This document shows positions 41,219 to 50,823 of a stretch of 64,000 bases of DNA, piece by piece; the first letter of the stretch is position 1; each line of letters opens with the position of its first letter. The notes beneath the pieces were generated by a model. The model had not been told where the DNA came from and ran no database searches. It saw only the letters and a program-made list of their open reading frames with translations. The stretch lies in NCBI RefSeq assembly GCF_001945395.1, contig NZ_MSXV01000058.1, forward strand, positions 312,317 through 376,316, read 5' to 3'. Position numbers and translations under genes: made by a program. The DNA comes from Pseudomonas sp. PA15(2017) (GTDB lineage Bacteria; Pseudomonadota; Gammaproteobacteria; Pseudomonadales; Pseudomonadaceae).

Positions 41219-42424
41219 ATGAGCACTCCCCCGCTATTCATCGCCCTGGTCAGCGAGACCTACAGCCCGGAAATCAACGGGGTGGCCAATACCCTTGGCC
41301 ACCTGGTCAGCGGGCTGCGTGCGCGCGGCCATCGCTTGCAGTTGATCCGCCCCCGGCAGCACCACGATACGCCCGCCGCCAATGACGACGACCTGCTGCT
41401 GACTCGCGGCTGGCCGTTGCCCGGCTATCGCGGCCTGCAGTGGGGCCAGTCGGCTCGCCACAAGCTGCTGCGCCTGTGGCGGCGGCAGCGCCCGGATGTG
41501 CTGTACATCGCCACCGAAGGCCCGCTGGGCCTGTCGGCCCTGCGCGTGGCAAGGCGCCTGCGTATACCGGTGATCAGCGGTTTCCACACCAATTTCCAGC
41601 AGTACACCGGTCACTACGGCATCATCCTGCTGACCCGCCTGCTGACCAACTACCTGCGCTGGTTTCACAATGCCTCGCGCATGACCCTGGTGCCCAGCCT
41701 CAGCCAACGTTGCGAGCTGCAACGCCGCGGCTTCGAGCGCCTGGAGCTACTCGCCCGTGGCGTGGATGCCCACTTGTTCAACCCGGCTCGGCGTAGCGAC
41801 GAGCTGCGCCGCAGTTGGGGCCTGGCCGAGCGGGATATCGCCGTGCTGCACGTTGGCCGGCTGGCCGCCGAGAAGAATCTGGATCTTCTGGTCAGCACTT
41901 ATCAGGCGCTGCAGCGCCAATCCACGGGACTCAACCTCAGGCTGGTGGTGGTCGGTGACGGCCCGCTGCGCGAGAGCCTGCACAAGCAAATGCCGGACGC
42001 CCTGTTCTGCGGGATCCAGCGCGGCGAAACCCTCGCGCAGCACTATGCCAGCGGCGATATCTTTCTGTTTCCGAGCCTCTCGGAAACCTTCGGCAACGTG
42101 CTGCTCGAAGCCATGGCATCGGGGCTCGGGGTGGTCGCCTTCGACCAGGCCGCCGCGGCTCAGCATGTCGAAGATGGTCACAACGGCATGCTGGCCAGCG
42201 CCGACGATCAGCGCACCTTCATCGTGGCGGCGGCATGGCTGATGGAGAACAGCGAGAACTTGCGCCGGGTCCGCCTCAACGCCCGTCAACATGCCGCCAG
42301 GCAGAGCTGGTCGAGCATCGTCGAACAGTTCGAGCAGCACCTGCACGCGGCGCGGCTGGACAGCGTCGTACCAAGCGGCGGCCGCGGGCCCGCCCTGGTG
42401 ATCGAAACCAAACGCGTGAATTGA
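41219..42424 (+). CDS. Glycosyltransferase family 4
   Basis: A 401-residue GT-B glycosyltransferase. N-terminal ALVSETYSPEINGVANTLGH is typical of GT4 lipid or polysaccharide transferases; the C-terminal nucleotide-sugar domain has HVGRLAAEKNLDLLVSTYQ and FLFPSLSETFGNVLLEAMAS. No signal peptide, so it acts at the inner face of the membrane. Substrate unknown. ATG 41195 could add eight residues. Confidence 0.87.
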   Translation: MSTPPLFIALVSETYSPEINGVANTLGHLVSGLRARGHRLQLIRPRQHHDTPAANDDDLLLTRGWPLPGYRGLQWGQSARHKLLRLWRRQRPDVLYIATEGPLGLSALRVARRLRIPVISGFHTNFQQYTGHYGIILLTRLLTNYLRWFHNASRMTLVPSLSQRCELQRRGFERLELLARGVDAHLFNPARRSDELRRSWGLAERDIAVLHVGRLAAEKNLDLLVSTYQALQRQSTGLNLRLVVVGDGPLRESLHKQMPDALFCGIQRGETLAQHYASGDIFLFPSLSETFGNVLLEAMASGLGVVAFDQAAAAQHVEDGHNGMLASADDQRTFIVAAAWLMENSENLRRVRLNARQHAARQSWSSIVEQFEQHLHAARLDSVVPSGGRGPALVIETKRVN

Positions 42425-42465
42425 AGCGATAGAGCGATGACGGGCCGCAGGCGGCGACCCTGTGA

Positions 42466-42948
42466 TCAGGCCAGGGCCTTCTCGATGGCCTGGATCAGCG
42501 CCGGATCATCTGGCGCGGTACGCGGCGAGAAGCGCGCGAGCACACGGCCATCCTGACCCACCAGAAATTTCTCGAAATTCCAGGTGATGTCACCGGGAAA
42601 CTCCGCGCCCTCGCCGGCCAGCAGACGATACAGCGGGTGGCGGCTGCTGCCATTGACGTCGAGCTTGCTGCTCAGCGGAAAGGTCACGCCATAGTTCAGG
42701 CTGCAGAACTGGGCGATCGCCGCCTCGGCGTCCGGCTCCTGCCCGGCGAACTGGTTGCAGGGCACGCCCAGCACGCTGAAACCCTGATCACCGTAGGCCT
42801 GCTGCAGGCGTTCGAGGCCTGCATACTGCGGCGTCAGCCCACACTTGGAGGCGACGTTGACCACCAGCACCACCTTGCCCTTGAGCGGTGCCAGCGGCAG
42901 CTCCTGGCCGTCCAGTGCGTGCAATGTCAGGTCGTGAAAGGCGCTCAT
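42466..42948 (-). CDS. Glutathione peroxidase family thiol peroxidase
   Basis: A 160-residue enzyme that reduces hydroperoxides, probably with thioredoxin as the donor since the peroxidatic residue is Cys (NVASKCGLTPQY) rather than selenocysteine. Catalytic partners in PCNQFAGQEP and WNFEKFLV are present. GGAG precedes the start at 42948. The thioredoxin-dependent type is inferred from other bacterial Cys enzymes. Confidence 0.94.
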   Translation of the reverse strand: MSAFHDLTLHALDGQELPLAPLKGKVVLVVNVASKCGLTPQYAGLERLQQAYGDQGFSVLGVPCNQFAGQEPDAEAAIAQFCSLNYGVTFPLSSKLDVNGSSRHPLYRLLAGEGAEFPGDITWNFEKFLVGQDGRVLARFSPRTAPDDPALIQAIEKALA

Positions 42949-42990
42949 GATGGTGCTCCGGGCAACGCGAAAGGCAGCGAAGAAGAAACC

Positions 42991-43017
42991 AAAAAAGCGC
43001 CTGAAAAGGCGCCTTTT
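42991..43017 (-). terminator. Intrinsic terminator of slyD
   Basis: On the minus strand GCGCC-TTTTCA-GGCGC is followed by TTTTTT. It lies between slyD and gpx, so the two are separate transcripts. Confidence 0.78.
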
Positions 43018-43086
43018 CATGACTGCAGCTTAGCAGCCACGTATGACCATCTGCCAGCAGCGAAGAATCGGCTGCCGACATACGGA

Positions 43087-43572
43087 TCAGTGGTGATGAC
43101 CACCTTCGCCATGGATGTGACCATGGGCGATTTCTTCCTGGCTGGCATCACGCACGTTGACGACCTTGACCGCAAAGTTCAGGCGCTGGCCAGCCAGCGG
43201 GTGGTTGCCGTCGACGATCACGTCATCGCCTTCCAGCTCGCGGATGGTGACGATCTGCATGCCGCCGTCCGGGCCGGAGGCGTGGAACTGCATGCCGACT
43301 TCCAGCTCGTCGACGCCTTCGAACATCGAGCGATTCAGGGTGGCGACCAGCTCGGCGCTGTATTCGCCATAAGCTTCTTCGGGCTCGACGGCAACCTTGA
43401 CTTCGTCACCGGCCTGCTTGCCGACCAGCGCCTTCTCGAGACCGACGATGATGTTGCCGGCACCGTGCAGGTAAACCAGCGGCGCGCCGCCAGCGGAACT
43501 ATCGATCACCTCACCGGCATCGTTGGTCAGGGTATAGTCGATGGAAACGGCCTTGTTGGCGGCGATCTGCAT
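43087..43572 (-). CDS. slyD: FKBP-type peptidyl-prolyl isomerase SlyD
   Basis: A 161-residue FKBP with the insert-in-flap chaperone domain, which also binds nickel. The N-terminal MQIAANKAVSIDYTLTNDAG and GAGNIIVGLEKALVGKQAGD match the family. The C-terminus is His-rich (HGHIHGEGGHHH). The open frame continues upstream through a hydrophobic segment (43573-43707), but the family start is 43572. Confidence 0.93.
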   Translation of the reverse strand: MQIAANKAVSIDYTLTNDAGEVIDSSAGGAPLVYLHGAGNIIVGLEKALVGKQAGDEVKVAVEPEEAYGEYSAELVATLNRSMFEGVDELEVGMQFHASGPDGGMQIVTIRELEGDDVIVDGNHPLAGQRLNFAVKVVNVRDASQEEIAHGHIHGEGGHHH

Positions 43573-43884
43573 GGGGCGAACCTTTTGCTCGAGGAAAATG
43601 AACGTGTAAGTGTAACCAACGGCGGTGGCGAAAGCGACCCAAGCCCAGACGGGTGGGCCGCATCCGCGGTGGTCGTGGTCGGTTTTGAGCAAGATCATGA
43701 CGGCCATTGGGTGGCTGTCTTATCTTGTGGCCATACTCAACACCTGCGCCATCAACCACCCTGGCAAAATCGCCCCTGGGTGCTCGACGCCGCGCAGCGT
43801 CAGGCGCGAATCGGCACGAACTTCACCTGTGGCTGGTGTGTCGCAACATCAGCTCCAACGCTTCTGGAAGCTAAGGATTTCTGA
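43573..43884. other. Divergent region slyD / ackA
   Basis: 312 bases with the promoters of both genes. An in-frame upstream extension of slyD (MAVMILLKTDHDHRGC ... AFATAVGYTYTFIF) would give a membrane helix, but no ribosome site supports it. No operator or promoter stands out clearly. Confidence 0.45.
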
Positions 43885-45069
43885 ATGCCCGCACGTAATA
43901 TTCTGGTGATCAACTGCGGTAGCTCCTCCATCAAGTTCGCCCTGGTCGACCCCGATCAGCAGGCGTTCGCCATCAGCGGCCTGGCGGAGCGGCTCGGCAG
44001 CGCCGACGCGGTGTTGCATTGGCAGCTGGGCGGCGTCAAACACAGCCAGGCTATTCCCGGCGATGACCATCGCGCCGCGTTGGCCCATCTGCTGCAGCGG
44101 GTGCAGGAGGCCACTGGCGGCCAGTTGCACGGCATCGGCCACCGGGTGGTACACGGCGGTGAACACTTCACCAGCGCGCAACGCCTGAACGACGCGGTAA
44201 TCGCCGCGATTCGCGCCGTCGCGCCCCTGGCACCGCTGCACAATCCCGCAGGCCTGCTGGGCATCGAGGCGGCGCTGGCGCTGTACCCCGAGCTGCCCCA
44301 GGTGGCGGTGTTCGACACCGCCTTCCACCAGAGCCTGCCTGAGCACGCCTTTCGCTACGCGGTGCCGGAACAGCTGTATCGCGACCACGGCGTGCGCCGT
44401 TATGGCTTTCATGGCACCAGCCACCGCTTCGTCAGTGCGCGCGCGGCCGAACTCAGCGGCTTGCCGGCGGGCGACAGCGCCTGGCTGGTCGCCCACCTGG
44501 GCAATGGCTGCTCGACCTGCGCGGTGGTCAACGGTCAAAGCCGCGACACCAGCATGGGCCTGACGCCGTTGGAGGGCCTGGTGATGGGCACGCGCAGTGG
44601 CGACGTCGACCCCAACCTGCATAGCCACCTCTCGCGCAACCTGGGCTGGAGCCTGGAGCAGATCGATCGCATGCTCAACCATGACAGCGGCCTGCTGGGC
44701 TTGTCAGGGCTGTCCAACGACATGCGCAGCCTCGAGCAGGCCCGCGAGGAAGGTCATGGCGGCGCCACGCTGGCCATCGAAGTATTCTGCTATCGCCTGG
44801 CCAAATCCTTGGCGGCCATGAGCTGCGCCCTACCGCGCCTGGACGGCCTGATCTTCACTGGCGGCATCGGCGAGAACTCACCGCTGATCCGCAGCAAGAC
44901 GGTGGCGCACCTGAACCTGCTCGGCCTCAAGCTCGACGAAGCGGCCAACGCCCGCTGCCTGCGCGGCGTCAGCGGGCCGATCCATGCGGCGGACCATACG
45001 CGGGTGCTGGTGGTGCCCACCAACGAGGAGCGCCAGATTGCCCTCGATACCCTGGCGCTGCTCGACTGA
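43885..45069 (+). CDS. ackA: Acetate kinase
   Basis: A 394-residue cytoplasmic enzyme that interconverts acetate plus ATP and acetyl phosphate. Signature parts: VINCGSSSIKFALVD, GHRVVHGGEHF, YGFHGTSHRFVS, GNGCSTCAVVNG, MGTRSGDVDPNL, and the ATP-binding FTGGIGENSPLIR. Translationally close to pta (14 bases). Confidence 0.97.
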   Translation: MPARNILVINCGSSSIKFALVDPDQQAFAISGLAERLGSADAVLHWQLGGVKHSQAIPGDDHRAALAHLLQRVQEATGGQLHGIGHRVVHGGEHFTSAQRLNDAVIAAIRAVAPLAPLHNPAGLLGIEAALALYPELPQVAVFDTAFHQSLPEHAFRYAVPEQLYRDHGVRRYGFHGTSHRFVSARAAELSGLPAGDSAWLVAHLGNGCSTCAVVNGQSRDTSMGLTPLEGLVMGTRSGDVDPNLHSHLSRNLGWSLEQIDRMLNHDSGLLGLSGLSNDMRSLEQAREEGHGGATLAIEVFCYRLAKSLAAMSCALPRLDGLIFTGGIGENSPLIRSKTVAHLNLLGLKLDEAANARCLRGVSGPIHAADHTRVLVVPTNEERQIALDTLALLD

Positions 45070-45082
45070 ATCGGAGAACCCC

Positions 45083-47176
45083 ATGCATACCTTTTTCATC
45101 TCGCCGACCGGTTTCGGCGTCGGCCTCACCTCCATCAGCCTGGGCCTGGTCGGGGCGCTGGAACGTGCCGGCCTCAAGGTCGGTTTCTTCAAACCCATCG
45201 CCCAGCCGCACCTGGGTGACGCCGGCCCCGAGCGCTCCAGCGAACTGGTCGCGCGCACCCACGGCCTGCACTCGCCCAAACCGCTGGCCCTCGCCCATGT
45301 CGAACGGCGCCTCGGCGACGGTGACCTTGACGAGTTACTGGAAGAAATCATCAGTCTTTACCAGGAGGCCGCCAAAGACAAGGACGTGGTGATCGTCGAA
45401 GGCATGGTGCCGACACGCCAGGCCAGCTATGCCGCGCGGGTCAACTTCCACCTGGCCAAGAGCCTGGATGCCGACGTGATCCTGGTCTCCGCCCCCGAAC
45501 AGGAGAGCCTCAGCGAGCTGTGCGACCGCGTGGAAATCCAGGCCCAACAATTCGGCGGGCCGAGGGACCCCAAAGTGCTCGGCGTGATCCTCAACAAAAT
45601 TCGCAGCGACGACGGCCTGGACGCCTTCACCGCACGCCTGCGCGAACAGTCCTCGCTGCTGCGCCACCCGGAATTCCGCCTGCTGGGCTGCATCCCCTGG
45701 CTCGACGAGCTGAATGCGCCGCGTACTCGCGACATCGCCGAACTGCTCGGCGCCCGCATCCTCAATGCCGGCGACTACGAGCAGCGGCGCATGCTGAAGA
45801 TCGTGCTGTGCGCCCGCGCCGTGGCCAACACCGTGCAGTTGCTCAAGCCCGGCACCCTGGTGGTCACACCGGGTGACCGCGACGACATCATCCTCGCTGC
45901 CAGCCTGGCCGCCATGAACGGCATGCCGTTGGCCGGCCTGCTGCTGTGCAGCGACTTCGCCCCCGACCCGCGCATCATGGAATTGTGCCGCGGCGCGTTG
46001 CAGAGCGGCCTGCCGGTGATGACGGTGAGCACCGGTTCCTACGACACGGCCACCAACCTCAATCGTCTGAACAAGGAAATCCCGGTCGACGACAAGGAGC
46101 GCGCCGAGAAGGTCGCCGACTTCGTTGCCAGCCACCTCGACCACGACTGGCTCGCCGCACGCTGCGGCAGCCCGCGAGAGCTGCGCCTGTCACCGCCGGC
46201 CTTCCGTTATCAGTTGGTGCAGCAGGCCAAGGCCGCCAACAAGCGCATCGTTCTGCCCGAAGGCGCCGAGCCGCGCACCGTGCAGGCTGCCGCCATCTGC
46301 CAGGCCCGCGGCATCGCCCGCTGCGTGCTGCTGGCCAAGCCAGAGGAAGTGCGCAGCGTCGCGCAGGCTCAGGGCATCGAGCTGCCGCCGGGGCTGGAGA
46401 TTCTCGATCCGGACCTGATTCGCGAGCGCTACGTCGAGCCGATGGTCGAGCTGCGCAAGGGCAAGGGCCTCAACGCGCCGATGGCCAGCGCTCAGCTCGA
46501 AGACACGGTGGTGCTGGGCACCATGATGCTGGCCCTGGACGAAGTCGACGGCCTGGTATCCGGCGCCGTGCACACTACTGCCAACACCATTCGCCCGGCG
46601 TTGCAGCTGATCAAGACCGCGCCCGGCTACAACCTGGTGTCGTCGGTGTTCTTCATGCTGCTGCCGGATCAGGTGCTGGTGTATGGCGACTGTGCGGTCA
46701 ATCCAGACCCCAACGCCGAGCAACTGGCGGAAATCGCCCTGCAGAGCGCCAGCTCCGCCCAGGCGTTCGGCATTCCGCCGCGTGTGGCCATGCTCAGCTA
46801 TTCCACTGGCGACTCGGGCAGTGGCGAGGAAGTGGAAAAGGTCCGCGAAGCGACACGCCTGGCGCGCCAGGCCAACCCGCAGTTGCTGGTCGACGGCCCG
46901 CTGCAGTACGACGCCGCGGCCATCGAGAGCGTCGGCCGGCAAAAGGCCCCCAATAGCCCGGTAGCTGGCCGCGCCACGGTATTCATCTTCCCCGACCTGA
47001 ACACCGGTAACACCACCTACAAGGCGGTGCAGCGCAGCGCCGATTGCATCAGCGTCGGCCCCATGCTGCAGGGCCTGCGCAAGCCGGTCAACGACCTGTC
47101 GCGGGGCGCATTGGTGGACGATATCGTCTTCACCATCGCGCTGACCGCCATTCAGGCCGCCAACATGCGTCAGTGA
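45083..47176 (+). CDS. pta: Phosphate acetyltransferase (long, three-domain form)
   Basis: A 697-residue enzyme that makes acetyl phosphate from acetyl-CoA. Domain order: N-terminal P-loop/DRTGG-type regulatory region (residues 1-225), a DRTGG domain, and the catalytic domain from about residue 380 (RIVLPEGAEPRTVQAAAICQ ... STGDSGSGEEVEKVREA ... FPDLNTGNTTYKAVQR). With ackA it forms the acetate overflow pair. GGAG and 12-14 base spacing to ackA. Confidence 0.96.
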   Translation: MHTFFISPTGFGVGLTSISLGLVGALERAGLKVGFFKPIAQPHLGDAGPERSSELVARTHGLHSPKPLALAHVERRLGDGDLDELLEEIISLYQEAAKDKDVVIVEGMVPTRQASYAARVNFHLAKSLDADVILVSAPEQESLSELCDRVEIQAQQFGGPRDPKVLGVILNKIRSDDGLDAFTARLREQSSLLRHPEFRLLGCIPWLDELNAPRTRDIAELLGARILNAGDYEQRRMLKIVLCARAVANTVQLLKPGTLVVTPGDRDDIILAASLAAMNGMPLAGLLLCSDFAPDPRIMELCRGALQSGLPVMTVSTGSYDTATNLNRLNKEIPVDDKERAEKVADFVASHLDHDWLAARCGSPRELRLSPPAFRYQLVQQAKAANKRIVLPEGAEPRTVQAAAICQARGIARCVLLAKPEEVRSVAQAQGIELPPGLEILDPDLIRERYVEPMVELRKGKGLNAPMASAQLEDTVVLGTMMLALDEVDGLVSGAVHTTANTIRPALQLIKTAPGYNLVSSVFFMLLPDQVLVYGDCAVNPDPNAEQLAEIALQSASSAQAFGIPPRVAMLSYSTGDSGSGEEVEKVREATRLARQANPQLLVDGPLQYDAAAIESVGRQKAPNSPVAGRATVFIFPDLNTGNTTYKAVQRSADCISVGPMLQGLRKPVNDLSRGALVDDIVFTIALTAIQAANMRQ

Positions 47177-47184
47177 AAATGGGC

Positions 47185-47222
47185 CGATCCGAGCGCGGGT
47201 GATACACCCCGCATTCGGATCG
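47185..47222. terminator. Hairpin after pta
   Basis: CGATCCGA ... TCGGATCG, an 8-bp perfect outer stem with inner GCGGG/CCCGC pairing. No T-tract, so it may be a mRNA-end hairpin or a weak terminator. Confidence 0.45.
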
Positions 47223-47312
47223 ACTTGCAGTTCCATCGCCAATCATTAATCTGTGCGCCAATTGCGGCCAGCGCTATCGCCGACCGCCAACCTGCCTGAG
47301 GTTTGCACGTCC

Positions 47313-48212
47313 ATGCTGCACTCTCTGCCTGCCCCGGTGCTCGGTCTTCTGGGCAGCGTCTCACTGGCGCTCAATACCCTGTTCTGGTGCGTACCTCTGT
47401 TCACCGTCACGCTGCTGCGTATCGTGCTGCCAGTGCCGGTTGTGCAGCGCGCCAGTGATCGCGTGATGACGTTCATTCAGGAAGGCTGGATCAGCTGCAA
47501 CAAAATCTGGATGCAGGTGCTGGGTAAAATTCGCTGGCACATTGAGGGTGACCAGAAATTCGACTACGGACACTCCTATCTGGTGACCAGCAACCACCAG
47601 AGCTGGGTGGACATCCTGGTGCTGCAGTACCTGCTCAACCGACGTATCCGTCCGCTGAAATTCTTCCTCAAGCAGGAGCTGATCTGGGTGCCGGTGATCG
47701 GCCTTTGCTGGTGGGCGCTGGGCTTTCCGTTCATGAAGCGCTATTCGAAGCAATACTTGGCCAAGCACCCGGAAAAGAAAGGCAAGGATCTGCAGACCAC
47801 CCGCCGCACCTGCGCCAGGTTTCGCCATAACCCGGTGGGCATCTTCAACTTCGTCGAGGGCACCCGTTTCACCTCGGCCAAGCATCAGGAGCAGCAATCG
47901 CCCCACCGCTACCTGCTCAAGCCCAAGGCCGGTGGCCTGGCCTTCGTGCTCGATGCCATGGGCGAACAACTGCACGGCATGATCAACGTCACTCTGCACT
48001 ACCCCCAGGGCAGCCCGGGTTTCTGGGCCTTGCTCAGTGGTCAGCTCCACGACGTGGTGGTAGTCGTCGAACAGCTGGACATCCCCACTCGTTTCATCGG
48101 CCGCGCCTACGATCAGGACGAAGCCTATCGCAAGGATTTCCAGCAGTGGATCAACGCGCTGTGGGATGCCAAGAATGAGTTACTGGAGCGCCTGCACCAG
48201 CAACACCCTTAG
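47313..48212 (+). CDS. PlsC-type acyltransferase
   Basis: A 299-residue membrane acyltransferase. One N-terminal membrane segment (LNTLFWCVPLFTVTLLRIVL) and the HX4D motif H-Q-S-W-V-D in TSNHQSWVDILVLQ, followed by FVEGTRFTSAKH, the second acyltransferase motif. This is the YihG/LPLAT-like branch near pta in pseudomonads. Its exact acceptor is unknown; a lysophospholipid is likely. Confidence 0.88.
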   Translation: MLHSLPAPVLGLLGSVSLALNTLFWCVPLFTVTLLRIVLPVPVVQRASDRVMTFIQEGWISCNKIWMQVLGKIRWHIEGDQKFDYGHSYLVTSNHQSWVDILVLQYLLNRRIRPLKFFLKQELIWVPVIGLCWWALGFPFMKRYSKQYLAKHPEKKGKDLQTTRRTCARFRHNPVGIFNFVEGTRFTSAKHQEQQSPHRYLLKPKAGGLAFVLDAMGEQLHGMINVTLHYPQGSPGFWALLSGQLHDVVVVVEQLDIPTRFIGRAYDQDEAYRKDFQQWINALWDAKNELLERLHQQHP

Positions 48213-48728
48213 CACCTGCTCAGGATCTTTTAGGCGACATGAAAGAGGCTGCTACAAGGCAGAAGCTGCCGTTCGCATAACGCGTAGGGGCTTTAGCCCC
48301 GAGCTTTTTACGTTTCACACGCCGTGCGTAAGCTGTGGTTTGCTAGCATTATCGCTTTGTTCATACGTCCGGTTCCGCTCTGTCGAGCGGGTTTCTTTTG
48401 GCATCGCCCGGATGGCCGGCCCCGCCAAAAGAAACCAAAAGGTCTAGCCCCGACATCCGGCCCCAGCTTCGCTGGGGTTCCCTCGCTTCATCGTTGTTCC
48501 GAGGGCCCGCCGCGAAGGGCCATCCCTGGCCCATCGCGGCTCTCGCGGCGTCCATGCCGCTCTACCCTCTCCACAACGATTCCACTCGGCCTCCTGAAGG
48601 GGCGATTGGTGTCGCCTGCCAATTTTGTGGCATGAGAAACACCAAAAAGCAAAGTGGCCGAGCGTCCGCTACCGCCACTTAGCGACCAAAATCGACGAAC
48701 CTCGGCTTAAGCCTTTGACCAGGTTCCT
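48213..48728. repeat. Dispersed element, long variant copy 5, extending into the diguanylate cyclase gene
   Basis: About 516 bases. The left part (GATCTTTTAGGCGACATGAA, GCTACAAGGCAGAAGCTG) and right part (GCCACTTAGCGACCAAAATC, CCAGGTTCCT) match the ends of copies 1-3. The interior is different and holds a 13-bp inverted repeat, GGTTTCTTTTGGC (48391-48403) and GCCAAAAGAAACC (48425-48437). No gene fits the interior. The right end covers the last codons of the neighbouring gene. Confidence 0.65.
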
Positions 48729-50023
48729 GCAGCCCTGTAGAAGCGGTACTGGCCACGCCCAGCGTGCTTGGCCGCATACATGGCCGTATCGGCCGCCCGC
48801 AGCAGGTCCTCGACCGTGCCGCCGTCGGCGGGCAAGCAGGCAATGCCGATGCTGACGCCCAAGCCAGACAGTTCACCCTCGCCCGCCTGCTCGGCGACCT
48901 GCTGCACCAGTTTCTGCGCCACCGAGGCCGCTTCGTCAGCGCTGCCCAGGCTGTCGAGAATCACCGTGAACTCGTCACCGCCGATGCGCGCCAGGCGGTC
49001 GTAGGGCCGCAGGCAGCTTTTCAGCTGGCCGCTGACCTGGCGCAGCACCTGATCGCCACGCTCGTGGCCCAGGGTGTCATTGACGCGCTTGAAACCATCA
49101 AGATCCAGGTACAGCAAGGCGGACTTCTGGCCCGTGCGCTGGTGACGCGAAATCGCCGCCTGCAGCTCCTGCAGGAAGCCACGGCGGTTGAGCAAGCCGG
49201 TCAGGGCGTCGGTGATGACCAATGACTCGAGCTGCCGGTGCAGGTCGCGCACCACCGACATGTCCAGCGCCAGCAGGACCATACCGCGTCCTTCATCCGG
49301 CAACGGCGAGCTGGAAAGCGCTACCGGCACGAGGCGACCTTCGCGGGTACGCAGATTGGCGTCGTGCAGGCGCAGATGCTCGCGGCGTTGCCAGTGCTGA
49401 TAGAAGTTCGACGCCTGCCACTGCACGGCCCCGGCACTATCGATCCAGTCCAGCAGATCACTGCCGGTCAACTCGCTCGCCTGGCAGTCGAGCATCCGCA
49501 TGATCGCCGGGTTGGCGAAGCGAATACGCCCCTCCTCACCGACTACCAGAATGCCTTCGGCGGTATTGTCGAGAATCGAGGCATTGAAGGCCCGCTCGCG
49601 CTCCAGCTGCTGCGCCACACGAAGAAGCTCACGGCGATAACGCTCATGCTCGAGCAGCGCGCGCACCTTGTGCAGCAGCATCGCCGGCTGCACCGGCTTG
49701 GCGATGAAATCCATCGCCCCGGCGCCGTATCCCTGGTTGAGAATCTCGTCGGTCTGCGCCATGCCAGAAATGAAGATGATCGGTATCAGCCGGGTGCGCG
49801 GGTCGCTGCGCATGCGCCGCGCCACCTCAAAGCCGTCCATGCGCGGCATCTGCACATCCAGCAGCACCAGGGCGACCTCGACCTGATCCAGGTAGTCGAG
49901 GGCCTTGGCGCCCGAGTCCACGCAGTGAACCGGTTGCTCGATGGCCTCGAGTAATTCCTGCATATCGTCCAGATTGTCCTGTCGATCATCGACCACGAGA
50001 ATTTCCAGCCGCTCTGGCACCAC
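48707..50023 (-). CDS. Response-regulator/PAS/GGDEF diguanylate cyclase
   Basis: A 438-residue c-di-GMP synthase. N-terminal receiver domain (VVDDRQDN, phospho-Asp in LVLLDVQMPRMDGF, Lys in FIAKPVQP), a coiled coil, a PAS domain (ILDNTAEGILVVGEEGRIRF), and a GGDEF domain with active site RIGGDEFTVILD; an upstream RxxD-type I-site (RPYDRL region) is not clear. A histidine kinase partner is not in the window. The start is GTG; GGGAGG lies five bases before 50023 (50020 is also possible). The last codons come from the dispersed element. Confidence 0.9.
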   Translation of the reverse strand: MVPERLEILVVDDRQDNLDDMQELLEAIEQPVHCVDSGAKALDYLDQVEVALVLLDVQMPRMDGFEVARRMRSDPRTRLIPIIFISGMAQTDEILNQGYGAGAMDFIAKPVQPAMLLHKVRALLEHERYRRELLRVAQQLERERAFNASILDNTAEGILVVGEEGRIRFANPAIMRMLDCQASELTGSDLLDWIDSAGAVQWQASNFYQHWQRREHLRLHDANLRTREGRLVPVALSSSPLPDEGRGMVLLALDMSVVRDLHRQLESLVITDALTGLLNRRGFLQELQAAISRHQRTGQKSALLYLDLDGFKRVNDTLGHERGDQVLRQVSGQLKSCLRPYDRLARIGGDEFTVILDSLGSADEAASVAQKLVQQVAEQAGEGELSGLGVSIGIACLPADGGTVEDLLRAADTAMYAAKHAGRGQYRFYRAAGTWSKA

Positions 50024-50125
50024 ATCGACCTCCCTGCCCACATTGCGTTATGGCTCGACTACCGATCATCACAGTCTAGCCAGCGCGCGCCAGGCAGCCA
50101 CCGGCTCGAGAATGGGGCAGGCATG

Positions 50126-50149
50126 AAAACCCCGCCGCGGCGGGGTTTT
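50126..50149. terminator. Bidirectional intrinsic terminator
   Basis: AAAACCCCGCC-GC-GGCGGGGTTTT, perfect 11-bp stem, after the fourth OmpA lipoprotein gene (minus strand). Confidence 0.9.
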
Positions 50150-50166
50150 CTGATGCACGGTTCGGC

Positions 50167-50823
50167 TTACAACGGACGCAGGTTGATTTCCACACGGCGG
50201 TTCTGCGCGCGCCCGGCCTCGTTGGCGTTGCTGGCGATCGGCTGGTTTGGGCCGGCGCCGTAGGCCGAGATGCGGGAGGAAGCCACGCCATTGGCGGCCA
50301 GGTACGATGCCACGCTCTGGGCGCGGCGGGTGGACAGGCTCTGGTTCAGCTCGGCCGAACCGGTGCTGTCGGTATGGCCGACGATGTTCACGCCGTTCTT
50401 GTTGAATTCCTTGAAGGTCAGCACCAGCGAATTCAGCGTCGGGTAGAAGCTGCTGGAAATGTCCGCCGAATTGCTGGCGAAGGTGATGTTGCCGGGCATT
50501 ATCAGGGTCAGGTCATTGCCATTGCGCTGCACTTGCACACCCGTGCCTTGCAACTGCTGGCGTAGTTTGGCTTCCTGAGTGTCGACATAATAGCCGTAGC
50601 CACCGCCTGCCGCGCCACCAACGGCGGCGCCGATCAATGCGCCCTTTGTGCGGTCTTTCTTGCTCGAGGTGGCAGCCCCCACGGCTGCACCAGCCAGCGC
50701 ACCCACACCGCCGTAGATACCGGCCTTGCCCGCCTGGCTCTCGCCGGTATAGGGGTTGGCCGTACAGCCGGACAGGACAGCGAGAACGGCCGTTGCGGCA
50801 ATCAGGGAGCGGCACTTGATCAT
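50167..50823 (-). CDS. OmpA-family lipoprotein with glycine-zipper domain (paralog of 33212-33904)
   Basis: A 218-residue lipoprotein: lipobox VLSGC (Cys 20), glycine zipper (VGALAGAAVGAAT, GALIGAAVGGAAGGGYGYY), and OmpA domain (IVGHTDSTGSAELNQSLSTRRAQSV, GAGPNQPIASNANEAGRAQNRRVEI). Clear paralog of the third OmpA lipoprotein in this window. In P. aeruginosa the same protein lies beside the acyltransferase-pta block. Confidence 0.9.
   Translation of the reverse strand: MIKCRSLIAATAVLAVLSGCTANPYTGESQAGKAGIYGGVGALAGAAVGAATSSKKDRTKGALIGAAVGGAAGGGYGYYVDTQEAKLRQQLQGTGVQVQRNGNDLTLIMPGNITFASNSADISSSFYPTLNSLVLTFKEFNKNGVNIVGHTDSTGSAELNQSLSTRRAQSVASYLAANGVASSRISAYGAGPNQPIASNANEAGRAQNRRVEINLRPL

Noticed and set aside
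48213..48706. Short open frames inside the long element variant
   Set aside because: None has a ribosome site or a recognisable family, and the region is built from repeat ends and inverted repeats.
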